This document shows, one piece after another, positions 28,035 through 36,412 of a stretch of 36,447 bases of DNA. The stretch is from an uncultured Bacteroidales bacterium (lineage in GTDB: Bacteria; Bacteroidota; Bacteroidia; Bacteroidales; Paludibacteraceae). The translations under genes were made by a program, and so were the position numbers. A model generated the notes under the pieces. It had not been told where the DNA came from. It saw only the letters and a program-made list of their open reading frames with translations, and made no database searches. Where the stretch lies: contig CALZOG010000012.1 in NCBI GenBank assembly GCA_945827635.1, positions 1 through 36,447 of the forward strand, in the 5' to 3' direction. Within the stretch, counting starts at the first letter, position 1; each line of letters begins with the position of its first letter.

Positions 28035-29408
28035 TCATGATAGATAAAGTATCGGTTGTCTGAAATATTTGGCAGTGAGGTAAATGACCCTTGCCGCCAA
28101 GTGGGCGAAGTAGGCGATGTAGAGGGAGTGAGTCGAGAGTCGAAAGTCGAAAGTCGAAAGAAGAAAGTAGGAAACGGCGAAGGCGGCGGCAGCCCAGAGC
28201 ATGGCGTTGCGGATATCCTTACCGCGCGTGGCACCGGCAAAAATTCCGTCCCACATGAACGCCAACATACTGACTATCGGCATAGCGATCAGCCAACCTA
28301 TGTACTTGTGCATGGTAGTGATCACCTGTTGATCAGAAGTGAGTGCTGCAAACAACGCGTCGGGGAAAAGGGCGTACAAGAGGCTGAAGAACAAGCCGAC
28401 ACCAGTGCCCCAGGCGAAGAGGGTCCATATTAAAGTTGAGGGTTGAGCGTTGAGCGTTGAGCGAAGTTTGTCAGTTGAGGGTTGATTGCTGATGGCCGAC
28501 TGCTGCTCGCCGATGGTTTTGCCGACAAGAGCCTCGCCGGCATATGCAAAACCATCGATAAAGAACGAGAAGAGCATGAACAATTTCATCATTAGCGCAG
28601 AGGCTGCAAGTTCCACATCGCCGTAAGCACTGCTGATAGCCGTCCAACCGACATACACGACAATGAAACACAACGAACGGATGAACAGGTCGTAGTTGAG
28701 ACGGAAGAAGCGGGAAGAGTCGAAAGTCGAAAGTCGATAGTCGATAGTCGATAGTCGAAAGTGGTCGGCGTAGCGCGTGGCAATCATAACAAGGGCGACG
28801 ATCAGACCTGTCCATTGGGCGATGAGCGTTCCCCACGCCACGCCAACAGCACCTAAAGGTGTGTGGACCGCCAACAGGTACGAGGCGAGCATATTCACGC
28901 CATTGACCACCAGATCGGTGACCATAGCGCGCGTGCCGTCCTGCATCCCGATGAACCAGCCTTTGCAAGTCATGATCATCAGCGTAGCGGGAGCAGCCCA
29001 GACGCGAATGTTGAAGTATGCGCGCGCAAACTCCGCGACCTCGGGCGAGCAGGGCATAACGTAGAGCACCGCTCGCAGATAGACGGATTGCAGCAGCCAA
29101 ATGAGCAATGCGCCGACAAGAGCGATACCTGACGAGCGCAGCAGCAGACTGCCGCACTCCATCCGCTGCCCTGCGCCGTACGCCTGAGCGGTCAGACCTG
29201 CCGTGCTCACACGCAGGAAACCGAAACAGCCGTACAACATGTCAAACAACATTGTACCGACCGCTATGCCGCCTATCGCCCACGCCGAACTGATATGTCC
29301 GGCAATAACCATATCCACCAACCCGACCAGCGGGATAGTGATATTCGCCAGGATTGAGGGGACAGCAATCCGGAGGATGGATTTATGTAGATGAGAGTCG
29401 AAAGTCAA
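28035..29408 (-). CDS. MATE family efflux transporter (DinF-like)
   Basis: SILRIAVPSILANITIPLVGLVDMVIAGH; repeated TM segments; GFAYAGEALVGKTIG. Likely start is TTG at 29408, inside a heptamer array. Confidence 0.9.
   Translation of the reverse strand: MTFDSHLHKSILRIAVPSILANITIPLVGLVDMVIAGHISSAWAIGGIAVGTMLFDMLYGCFGFLRVSTAGLTAQAYGAGQRMECGSLLLRSSGIALVGALLIWLLQSVYLRAVLYVMPCSPEVAEFARAYFNIRVWAAPATLMIMTCKGWFIGMQDGTRAMVTDLVVNGVNMLASYLLAVHTPLGAVGVAWGTLIAQWTGLIVALVMIATRYADHFRLSTIDYRLSTFDSSRFFRLNYDLFIRSLCFIVVYVGWTAISSAYGDVELAASALMMKLFMLFSFFIDGFAYAGEALVGKTIGEQQSAISNQPSTDKLRSTLNAQPSTLIWTLFAWGTGVGLFFSLLYALFPDALFAALTSDQQVITTMHKYIGWLIAMPIVSMLAFMWDGIFAGATRGKDIRNAMLWAAAAFAVSYFLLSTFDFRLSTHSLYIAYFAHLAARVIYLTAKYFRQPILYLS
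28131..28158 (-). repeat. Heptamer array in the MATE C-terminal region (AGTCGAG + AGTCGAA x3, plus strand)
   Basis: Encodes LLSTFDFRLST in frame. Confidence 0.85.
28435..28487 (-). repeat. GTTGAGG/GTTGAGC heptamers inside MATE
   Basis: GTTGAGG + GTTGAGC x3 (28435-28462), an 11-nt interruption, GTTGAGG + GTTGATT (28474-28487); encodes SNQPSTDKLRSTLNAQPST. Confidence 0.85.
28718..28759 (-). repeat. Six-unit heptamer array inside MATE (AGTCGAA/AGTCGAT, plus strand)
   Basis: AGTCGAA x2, AGTCGAT x3, AGTCGAA; 42 bp in frame, encodes FRLSTIDYRLSTFDS. Confidence 0.92.
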
Positions 29409-29475
29409 GAGTCGAAAGTCAAGAGTCGAAAGTCGATAGTCGATAGTCGATAGTCAATAGTCGATAGTCGAAAGA
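29395..29475 (-). repeat. Heptamer array spanning the fabD-MATE junction and the MATE start
   Basis: Consecutive 7-bp variants of AGTCGAA/AGTCAAG/AGTCGAT/AGTCAAT; the TTG start codon at 29408-29406 lies within it. Confidence 0.9.
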
Positions 29476-29486
29476 CAATGGAGGGA

Positions 29487-30359
29487 TTAGCCGATGGTTA
29501 CTTCGGGATTGATCTTGCGTATCAGGTTCTTGAGCACGTCGCCGGGTCCGAACTCATAGAACTCGTTTGCTCCGTCGGCAATCATCTGATTGACAGTTTG
29601 CGTCCATCGCACGGGCGAGGTGAGCTGCTCGAGCAGGTTGCGGCGGATATGTTCAGGATCCGTCTGCGGCGTGGCGCAGACGTTCTGGTAGATCGGACAA
29701 ACAGGTTGACGGAACGCGGTCTGCTCGATAGCCTTGCCGAGCGCCTCTGCCGCCGGTTGCATCAGCGGCGAGTGGAACGCACCGCCCACAGGCAGTTTGA
29801 TAGCACGTTTGGCACCCGCCTCTTTCATCAGCGGGATAGCCTTGTCGATACCGCTCACCGTGCCGGAAATAACAATCTGTCCGTTGCAGTTGAAGTTAGC
29901 AGCCACTACTATATCGTCGGTTATGCTGTTGCATATCTCCTCGACTTTCTCGTCGGGCAGAGCGAGTACGGCAGCCATCGTGCCGGGTTGTAGTTCGCAC
30001 GCCTTCTGCATGGCTTCGGCACGTGCACTCACGAGCAGCAAAGCGTCCTCAAACGCCAACGCACCGCACGCCACCAGCGCGGAGAACTCGCCCAGGCTGT
30101 GACCGGCAACCATCTGCGGCTGCTCAATCGTGTTGACCATGAACGCCGCCACAGAGTGCAGGAACACGGCAGGCTGGGTGACACGCGTGGCACGCAGATC
30201 CTCATCGGTGCCGTTGAACATAACGTCCGTTATACGGAAACCCAGCAGTTCGTTGGCGCGCTCAAAGAGTTCACGAACTACGGCGTGGTTGTCGTACAGG
30301 TCCTTGCCCATACTTGTATGCTGACTGCCCTGACCGGGGAAAACGAAAGATTTTGACAT
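29487..30359 (-). CDS. fabD: Malonyl CoA-acyl carrier protein transacylase
   Basis: SFVFPGQGSQHTSMGKDLY, VAGHSLGEFSALVACGAL, GGAFHSPLMQPA. Confidence 0.96.
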   Translation of the reverse strand: MSKSFVFPGQGSQHTSMGKDLYDNHAVVRELFERANELLGFRITDVMFNGTDEDLRATRVTQPAVFLHSVAAFMVNTIEQPQMVAGHSLGEFSALVACGALAFEDALLLVSARAEAMQKACELQPGTMAAVLALPDEKVEEICNSITDDIVVAANFNCNGQIVISGTVSGIDKAIPLMKEAGAKRAIKLPVGGAFHSPLMQPAAEALGKAIEQTAFRQPVCPIYQNVCATPQTDPEHIRRNLLEQLTSPVRWTQTVNQMIADGANEFYEFGPGDVLKNLIRKINPEVTIG

Positions 30360-30368
30360 GATTGATTT

Positions 30369-30400
30369 TGTTAAGCTGTTAAACTATTAAGCCGTTAAAC
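30369..30400 (-). repeat. Four octamers forming most of the predicted fabD 5' leader
   Basis: Plus strand TGTTAAGC TGTTAAAC TATTAAGC CGTTAAAC. Confidence 0.85.
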
Positions 30401-30405
30401 ATGTA

Positions 30406-30436
30406 CAAAAGTACACAATTTTTGCCAAAAAAACAA
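30406..30436 (-). promoter_or_regulatory. Bacteroidetes-type promoter of fabD (TTG-N20-TACTTTTG)
   Basis: Minus strand TTG (30436-30434), 20-nt spacer, TACTTTTG (30413-30406). Confidence 0.75.
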
Positions 30437-30507
30437 ACCTCTACACACCCTTAAGGCACAAAATGCAAAAAAATAACAAGAAAAAATCACTTTTTGCTAT
30501 ATTGCTC

Positions 30508-30538
30508 TTGCATAAATGAATTATTTTTTGTATCTTTG
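30508..30538 (+). promoter_or_regulatory. Bacteroidetes-type promoter of the first GH13 gene (TTG-N20-TATCTTTG)
   Basis: TTG at 30508-30510, 20-nt spacer, TATCTTTG at 30531-30538. Confidence 0.8.
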
Positions 30539-30604
30539 TGGTACGAAAGTGTTCACCCGAACCATGAAAGACAATCTTCATCACGACAAAACACACTCTG
30601 ATAT

Positions 30605-32608
30605 ATGAAAAAGACCACACTTATCCTCATCTGTTTCGTTGTATCGCTCACGCTGAGTGCCTGCGGCAGCAAACGTGCCTGCGCCAACAGCAACGAGCCT
30701 GTTGTCAATCCTATTATGCCCGTTTATTACACAGGCGGTGTGCAGCATGTATGGCTGACGGATTACTTGCCGGCGCTCAGTACGGACGATACGCCTGTTA
30801 TCGAGGCTATGCCCGGGTACAATGTCAGCAACTTTGCCCGTTTGGAGTTTGATTTGCAGGGCAACAACACGCTGTCCACCCTGTCGGTAGAGACAGCCGA
30901 TCATACTCGTTACGACATAGCCATCCTGCCCGCTCTGCCGTTCAAGACAGGCTTGTTGACGACAGGTTGCACCGAGCGTACGATCACGTTCAGTCTGCCG
31001 GCTGAGGGCTACGATGTACAGGCATATCTCGACAACCGGTTGCTCGGCCCCGACATGCTGGAGATAGAGGGTACAACAGGCACGCTGCATATACCCGACT
31101 GTCCTGAAGGACGTTCGTTCATCCGCCTCTATGCCGCTGATGCGCAGAGCCGACTGAACGACGTGCTCATCCCGATGCAGGACGGCAAGGTGGTGACTGA
31201 CGCAGCCCAACTGACGATTAACGACGACCAGACGCAGGTGCTCTACTCGCTGATGATTGACCGGTTCTACAACGGCAACACGGCTAACGACGAGCCGCTG
31301 AACGATCCGGAGGTACTGCCGATAGTCGATTATCAGGGCGGTGATCTGGCGGGTATAACGGAGAAGATCAACAGCGGATTTTTTGAAGACCTGGGTATAA
31401 CCACCATATGGATATCACCTATCACGCAGAACCCGACCGATGCCTGGGGACGTTATCCGTTCAAGAACGGCAACAAGTACGACCCGAGCAAGACGTACAC
31501 GAAGTTCTCGGGCTACCACGGCTACTGGCCGATATACAACAACAAGGTGGATCACCGCTTCGGCACGAGCGACGAGCTGCGCGCCATGCTGGACGCAGCC
31601 CATGCACACGGCTTGCACGTCGTGCTGGATTATGTAGCCAACCACCTGCATATCAACTCGCCCGTGATACAACAGCACCCCGAGTGGATAACCGACAGCA
31701 TATTGCCGGACGGTCGCAGGAACTTTGAGTTGTGGGACGAGGCGCGCCTGACAACCTGGTTTGATGTACATATCCCCTCGCTCAACCTGGAGATTCCCGA
31801 GGTGTGTGAGGCAATGACTGACACAGCACTGTTCTGGCTGGAGAACTACCCGTTTGACGGTTTCCGCCACGATGCGTGCAAGCATATACCCGAAGGCTAC
31901 TGGCGCATGTTAGGGCACAAGATTGCCACACGATTCCCGGGACGGCATATATGGATGATCGGCGAGACGTACGGTTCGCCCGAATTGATAGGTATGTACG
32001 TCAAGACAGGACTACTCAACGCACAGTTTGACTTCAACGAGTATTACGGCATACGCGAGTCGGTGATTGACAGCAAGTTCCCGATGAGCGAGTTGGAAAG
32101 GATAGTCCAGGAGTCGATGGCAGCCTACGGTGCGCACCACACGATGGGCAACATTTCCGGCAATCATGACCAAGTACGTATAGCCTCTCTTGCCGGCGGC
32201 GCTATCCGTGCCGATGAGGATGGCAAGGAGGCAGGCTGGACACGCACGGTAGGCATAGGTGACGCCAATGTGGCGTACCGCAAGGCTATGCTGCAGGAGG
32301 TGATCAACTTCACTATACCGGGTGTGCCGTGCATCTACCAGGGCGACGAGTACGGCGAGGTGGGTGCCAACGACCCCGACAACCGTCTTATGATGCGTTT
32401 TGACAGGCTGAACGAGCAAGAGCAGCAGATGCGCAGCGAGGTACAGAAACTGATCCGCATGCGCCGCACATCAATGCCACTGCTGTACGGCGATATGCAG
32501 ACCGAGAACCTGACGGAAGATGAGTGGACGTACACGCGCACGTACATGGGTAAGAAAGTACGCGTAACGATCAACCGGAAGGAGTTGAGCTATACAATTG
32601 AAAATTGA
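30605..32608 (+). CDS. GH13 alpha-amylase family lipoprotein
   Basis: Lipobox LTLSAC; DYVANHLH, FDGFRHDACKHI, MIGETYGSPEL, NISGNHDQ. Confidence 0.92.
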   Translation: MKKTTLILICFVVSLTLSACGSKRACANSNEPVVNPIMPVYYTGGVQHVWLTDYLPALSTDDTPVIEAMPGYNVSNFARLEFDLQGNNTLSTLSVETADHTRYDIAILPALPFKTGLLTTGCTERTITFSLPAEGYDVQAYLDNRLLGPDMLEIEGTTGTLHIPDCPEGRSFIRLYAADAQSRLNDVLIPMQDGKVVTDAAQLTINDDQTQVLYSLMIDRFYNGNTANDEPLNDPEVLPIVDYQGGDLAGITEKINSGFFEDLGITTIWISPITQNPTDAWGRYPFKNGNKYDPSKTYTKFSGYHGYWPIYNNKVDHRFGTSDELRAMLDAAHAHGLHVVLDYVANHLHINSPVIQQHPEWITDSILPDGRRNFELWDEARLTTWFDVHIPSLNLEIPEVCEAMTDTALFWLENYPFDGFRHDACKHIPEGYWRMLGHKIATRFPGRHIWMIGETYGSPELIGMYVKTGLLNAQFDFNEYYGIRESVIDSKFPMSELERIVQESMAAYGAHHTMGNISGNHDQVRIASLAGGAIRADEDGKEAGWTRTVGIGDANVAYRKAMLQEVINFTIPGVPCIYQGDEYGEVGANDPDNRLMMRFDRLNEQEQQMRSEVQKLIRMRRTSMPLLYGDMQTENLTEDEWTYTRTYMGKKVRVTINRKELSYTIEN

Positions 32609-32645
32609 AAGTAGAAAATTGTTTAACCTTTTAAAAAAATACACC

Positions 32646-34013
32646 ATGAAAAAACTATGTACCCTCCTGTTGGTGGCACTGACGATCATGTCGTGCGCCA
32701 AGCAAGAAACACAGCAGACCAAACATCCGAAGTTTGCTTATGATGCAACGATCTACGAACTGAACACCCGCCAGTTGACCCCTGAAGGCACGTTCCGCGC
32801 TGCGGAAGCCGAGCTGCCGAAGTTAAAAGAGATGGGTGTGGATATCATCTGGATAATGCCGTTGCAGCCCATCGGCAAGCTGACCAGAAAAGGCACGCTG
32901 GGTAGTTACTACAGCATTGTTGACTACTACGAGTTCAACCCCGAGTTCGGCACGCGCGAGGATTTTGAGCACTTCCTTGCCAAGGCGCACGAGTTAGGAA
33001 TGAAAGTTATCCTTGACTGGGTAGCCAACCACACCGCTCCAGACAGCGAGTGGACGCAGAACGAAGGCTGGCACTACCGCGACGAGAACGGCAACCTGGT
33101 GGTTCAGTACGATTGGACGGACATCAGCAAGCTCAACTACGAGAACGAAGACATGCGTGCCGCCATGAAGGAAGCCATGCACTTCTGGATGGACGAGATC
33201 GGCATCGATGGTTTCCGTTGCGATGTAGCCGGCGAGGTGCCTACCGACTTCTGGAACGATGCGATGAGCGAACTGCGCCAGACGCACCCCGACATGTTCA
33301 CCCTGGCTGAGGATGAAGACAAGGCTATGGAGCTTTGCGAATCGGCGTTCGACATGTACTACGGCTGGACTCTTCACCACCTGATCAACGGCGTGGCACA
33401 AGGCACGAAAAGCGTGCAGGACTTGTGGGACTACTTCGCCAAGGCAGACACGACGGTTGAGAAATATGCTATCCGCATGAACTTCATATCTAACCACGAC
33501 GAGAACTCCTGGGCGGGTGACGAGTACGAGCGTCTGAAGAGCAATGCAGCCGTTGAAGCAATGACCGCTTTCACGTATATTATCCCGGGCATGCCGCTGA
33601 TCTATACCGGTCAGGAGTACGGTAACCATCACCGCCTGGAGTTCTTTGAGAAAGATTGCATCGACCGCGACGAGAACTGCCGCATGCGTCCGCTGTACAC
33701 GGAACTCAACGATATCCGCCAGAGTAACCCTGCACTCTACTCGCCCGAGCTCGGTGCACCGATGGTTCGCCTGGAGTGCGACAACGACAAGGTGTTTGCC
33801 TGCGTGCGTAACGCTTATCTGGCTGATAGGAAGAAGACGAACACTGTCATCTCACTCATCAACATGAGCAACGAGCCGCAGGAGGTCACTGCCATCACAA
33901 GCGACTATGCTGACGATTATTTCGACCTCGATGGCAATATGGTTGCTCTGGACGAGACACACACCTGGCAGCTTGAGCCTTGGCAGTTCATTATACTCAC
34001 GGATATGGATTAA
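32646..34013 (+). CDS. GH13 alpha-amylase family lipoprotein
   Basis: Lipobox LTIMSC; DWVANHTA, IDGFRCDVAGEV, LAEDED, FISNHDENSW. Start moved to MKKLCTLLLVAL. Confidence 0.92.
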   Translation: MKKLCTLLLVALTIMSCAKQETQQTKHPKFAYDATIYELNTRQLTPEGTFRAAEAELPKLKEMGVDIIWIMPLQPIGKLTRKGTLGSYYSIVDYYEFNPEFGTREDFEHFLAKAHELGMKVILDWVANHTAPDSEWTQNEGWHYRDENGNLVVQYDWTDISKLNYENEDMRAAMKEAMHFWMDEIGIDGFRCDVAGEVPTDFWNDAMSELRQTHPDMFTLAEDEDKAMELCESAFDMYYGWTLHHLINGVAQGTKSVQDLWDYFAKADTTVEKYAIRMNFISNHDENSWAGDEYERLKSNAAVEAMTAFTYIIPGMPLIYTGQEYGNHHRLEFFEKDCIDRDENCRMRPLYTELNDIRQSNPALYSPELGAPMVRLECDNDKVFACVRNAYLADRKKTNTVISLINMSNEPQEVTAITSDYADDYFDLDGNMVALDETHTWQLEPWQFIILTDMD

Positions 34014-34033
34014 TCAGCCCAACTTGGCTGATT

Positions 34034-35710
34034 CTACACTAACTTCTTGTAGCGTATGCGCTTCGGTGTGAGGGCATCCTCGCCGAGGCGCATCTTTTTG
34101 TTCGCCTCGTAGTCGCTGTAGTCGCCCTCGAACCAAAACACCTTGCTGTCGCCCTCAAAGGCGAGGATATGCGTGCATATACGGTCGAGGAACCAGCGGT
34201 CGTGGCTGATCACTACGGCACAACCTGCGAAGTTCTCCAAGCCCTCCTCCAGTGCACGAAGGGTGTTGACATCGATATCGTTCGTCGGCTCGTCGAGCAG
34301 CAGCACGTTTGCCTCGCTCTTGAGCGTGAGGGCGAGATGCAGGCGGTTACGCTCACCGCCGGACAGCACACCGCACTTCTTCTCCTGGTCGGCACCGGTG
34401 AAGTTAAACCGGCTCAGGTACGCGCGTGCGTTGATCTCCCGACCGCCTACGCGGATGAACTCCGTGCCGTTGGCGATGGTCTCATATACGGTTTTGTTCG
34501 GGTCGATGTTCGAGTGCACCTGATCGACATAGCCAACCTTGACTGTCTCGCCTACGGTGAACATGCCTTTGTCGGGTTGCTCCATGCCCATGATCATGCG
34601 GAACAAGGTTGTCTTGCCTGCGCCGTTGGGTCCGATGATACCGACAATGCCGTTAGGCGGCAGCATGAAGTTCAGATCCTCCATCAGCAGTTTGTCGCCA
34701 AACGCCTTGCTTACGCCCTCCGCATTGATAACTTTGTTGCCCAGACGCGGACCGTTGGGGATAAATATCTCGAGTTTCTCCTCGCGCTCTTTCTGCTCCT
34801 CGTTGAGCATGCGGTCGTAGGCGCCGAGACGTGCTTTGGATTTTGCCTGTCGTGCTTTGGGCGCCATACGCACCCACTCCAGTTCGCGCTCCAGGGTCTT
34901 GCGGCGTTTGCTGGCCTGCTTCTCCTCCATCGCCATGCGCGTTGTTTTCTGCTCGAGCCATGAGGAGTAGTTGCCTTTCCAGGGGATACCCTCACCTCGG
35001 TCGAGTTCGAGTATCCAGCCGGCAACGTTATCGAGGAAGTAGCGGTCGTGGGTGATACAGATCACCGTGCCCGCGTACTGGTGCAGGTGTTGCTCGAGCC
35101 AATCGATACTCTCGGCGTCAAGGTGGTTAGTGGGCTCATCGAGCAGTAGCACGTCGGGTTGCTGCAGCAGCAGGCGGCATAGTGCCACGCGTCGGCGTTC
35201 GCCGCCGGAGAGCGTCTGCACATTCATATCATCCGGCGGGCAGCGCAGTGCGTCCATCGCGCGATCGAGGCGCTGGTCGATGTTCCACGCATCGGCTGCA
35301 TCAAGTTTGTCTTGCAACTCAGCCTGACGTGCAAGGAGCTTGTCGAAATCCGCATCCGGCTCGGCAAAAGCCATGTTGATCTCGTCGAACTCGCGGAGCA
35401 TATCCATGATTGGCTGCACACCCTCCTGCACACATTCGCGAACGGTTTTTGTGGGGTCGAGTTGCGGGTCCTGCTCCAGGTAACCGACCGTGTATCCCGG
35501 CGAGAAAACGACCTCGCCCTGGTAGTTCTTGTCGATACCTGCAATGATCTTCATCAGCGTGGATTTACCGGCACCGTTCAGACCTATGATACCGATCTTT
35601 GCGCCGTAGAAGAAACTGAGGTAGATGTTATTCAGAATACGTTTCTGGTTCTGCTGGATGGTTTTGCTCACGCCAACCATCGAGAAGATAATCTTTTTGT
35701 CGTCTGCCAT
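34034..35710 (-). CDS. ettA: ABC-F protein, energy-dependent translational throttle EttA
   Basis: Two ABC domains: GLNGAGKSTLMKIIAG, TLSGGERRRVALCRLLLQQPDVLLLDEPTNHLDAESIDWLE, GPNGAGKTTLFRMIMG; start at MADDKKIIFSM. Confidence 0.95.
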   Translation of the reverse strand: MADDKKIIFSMVGVSKTIQQNQKRILNNIYLSFFYGAKIGIIGLNGAGKSTLMKIIAGIDKNYQGEVVFSPGYTVGYLEQDPQLDPTKTVRECVQEGVQPIMDMLREFDEINMAFAEPDADFDKLLARQAELQDKLDAADAWNIDQRLDRAMDALRCPPDDMNVQTLSGGERRRVALCRLLLQQPDVLLLDEPTNHLDAESIDWLEQHLHQYAGTVICITHDRYFLDNVAGWILELDRGEGIPWKGNYSSWLEQKTTRMAMEEKQASKRRKTLERELEWVRMAPKARQAKSKARLGAYDRMLNEEQKEREEKLEIFIPNGPRLGNKVINAEGVSKAFGDKLLMEDLNFMLPPNGIVGIIGPNGAGKTTLFRMIMGMEQPDKGMFTVGETVKVGYVDQVHSNIDPNKTVYETIANGTEFIRVGGREINARAYLSRFNFTGADQEKKCGVLSGGERNRLHLALTLKSEANVLLLDEPTNDIDVNTLRALEEGLENFAGCAVVISHDRWFLDRICTHILAFEGDSKVFWFEGDYSDYEANKKMRLGEDALTPKRIRYKKLV

Positions 35711-35741
35711 AGAAATTTTTGGGATTTGGTAATTGAGTGTG

Positions 35742-35772
35742 CAAATGTACGAAAATTTATTGACATTTGCAA
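35742..35772 (-). promoter_or_regulatory. Bacteroidetes-type promoter of ettA (TTG-N20-TACATTTG)
   Basis: Minus strand TTG (35772-35770), 20-nt spacer, TACATTTG (35749-35742). Confidence 0.75.
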
Positions 35773-35810
35773 GTTTTTCGGCACTATTGTGCAAAAAAGG
35801 GAATAATTAT

Positions 35811-35841
35811 TTGCATTTTTGAAAAAAATGTTGTAACTTTG
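35811..35841 (+). promoter_or_regulatory. Bacteroidetes-type promoter of the ORF at 36059 (TTG-N20-TAACTTTG)
   Basis: TTG at 35811-35813, 20-nt spacer, TAACTTTG at 35834-35841; divergent from the ettA promoter. Confidence 0.75.
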
Positions 35842-35920
35842 CATGGGGGAAAGAAGACAAACGGCGGAATACCTCCTCAAACCGAACACCTCTACGCTTA
35901 CTCTGCGGGAAAGCGAAAGA

Positions 35921-35970
35921 CTCGATACATCCTCGAGAAAGCCTCGATAAGCCCTCGATGGAACGGAACG
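35921..35970 (+). repeat. 'CGAT ladder' element copy 3
   Basis: CTCGATACATC CTCGAGAAAGC CTCGATAAGCC CTCGATGGAACGGAACG; CGAT/CGAG at 35923, 35934, 35945, 35956. Confidence 0.9.
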
Positions 35971-36058
35971 AATTGCATAACAAGAAATCAGACATATAAA
36001 AAACGCATATAATACATATCAAATAGAAACGCATACGACACGTTGCAATCAAGAAGCT

Positions 36059-36412
36059 ATGGAAAAGGATAGACTATTATCAATTGACGAATTGAAGGAG
36101 TTGTTCAATCAGGAAGTATATCAGCCTGAAGATGCACCTGAGGAGCTCAAATTTGATGAAACTTTCATCAGTAACTATGCGTATATAGGGACGTATAAAT
36201 CGTCGCTGGTTCTTGATCATCTGCTGGTGGAGATAATGATGAGAAACCAGGATAGTATCATCTGGGCAAACGTAACCAATCAATTCACTCTATCAATCAT
36301 CATAGAGATTCTGCGTTTATGGTTACACCCGTTAACGTGGCTGCCGGTTGACAGGCATATTACGAACCAATATATAGTGAAAGGCGAGATAGCAGGCGAA
36401 ATGTACTGCTAG
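36059..36412 (+). CDS. Hypothetical protein, 117 aa
   Basis: ATG-initiated ORF downstream of a consensus promoter; no recognisable family. Confidence 0.55.
   Translation: MEKDRLLSIDELKELFNQEVYQPEDAPEELKFDETFISNYAYIGTYKSSLVLDHLLVEIMMRNQDSIIWANVTNQFTLSIIIEILRLWLHPLTWLPVDRHITNQYIVKGEIAGEMYC

Noticed and set aside
28471-29157. 228-aa minus-strand ORF overlapping MATE in another frame
   Set aside because: The MATE frame carries the conserved TM and family sequence; the alternative frame is low-complexity and basic.
28718-29475. Heptamer arrays considered as a CRISPR array
   Set aside because: The units are 7 bp and contiguous with no unique spacers, so this is not a CRISPR.
32591-32625. AATTGAAAATTGAAA between the two GH13 genes as another heptamer array
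   Set aside because: Only about two units, AT-rich; too short to separate from chance, though it resembles the folC array.
30605-34013. Tandem GH13 genes as a complete starch utilisation (sus) locus
   Set aside because: No susC/susD-like or regulator genes are visible next to them in the window.
35843-35950. 35-codon ORF MGERRQTAEYLLKPNTSTLTLRESERLDTSSRKPR upstream of 36059
   Set aside because: Its ATG lies upstream of the predicted TSS (about 35848) and it ends inside the ladder repeat; no support for translation.
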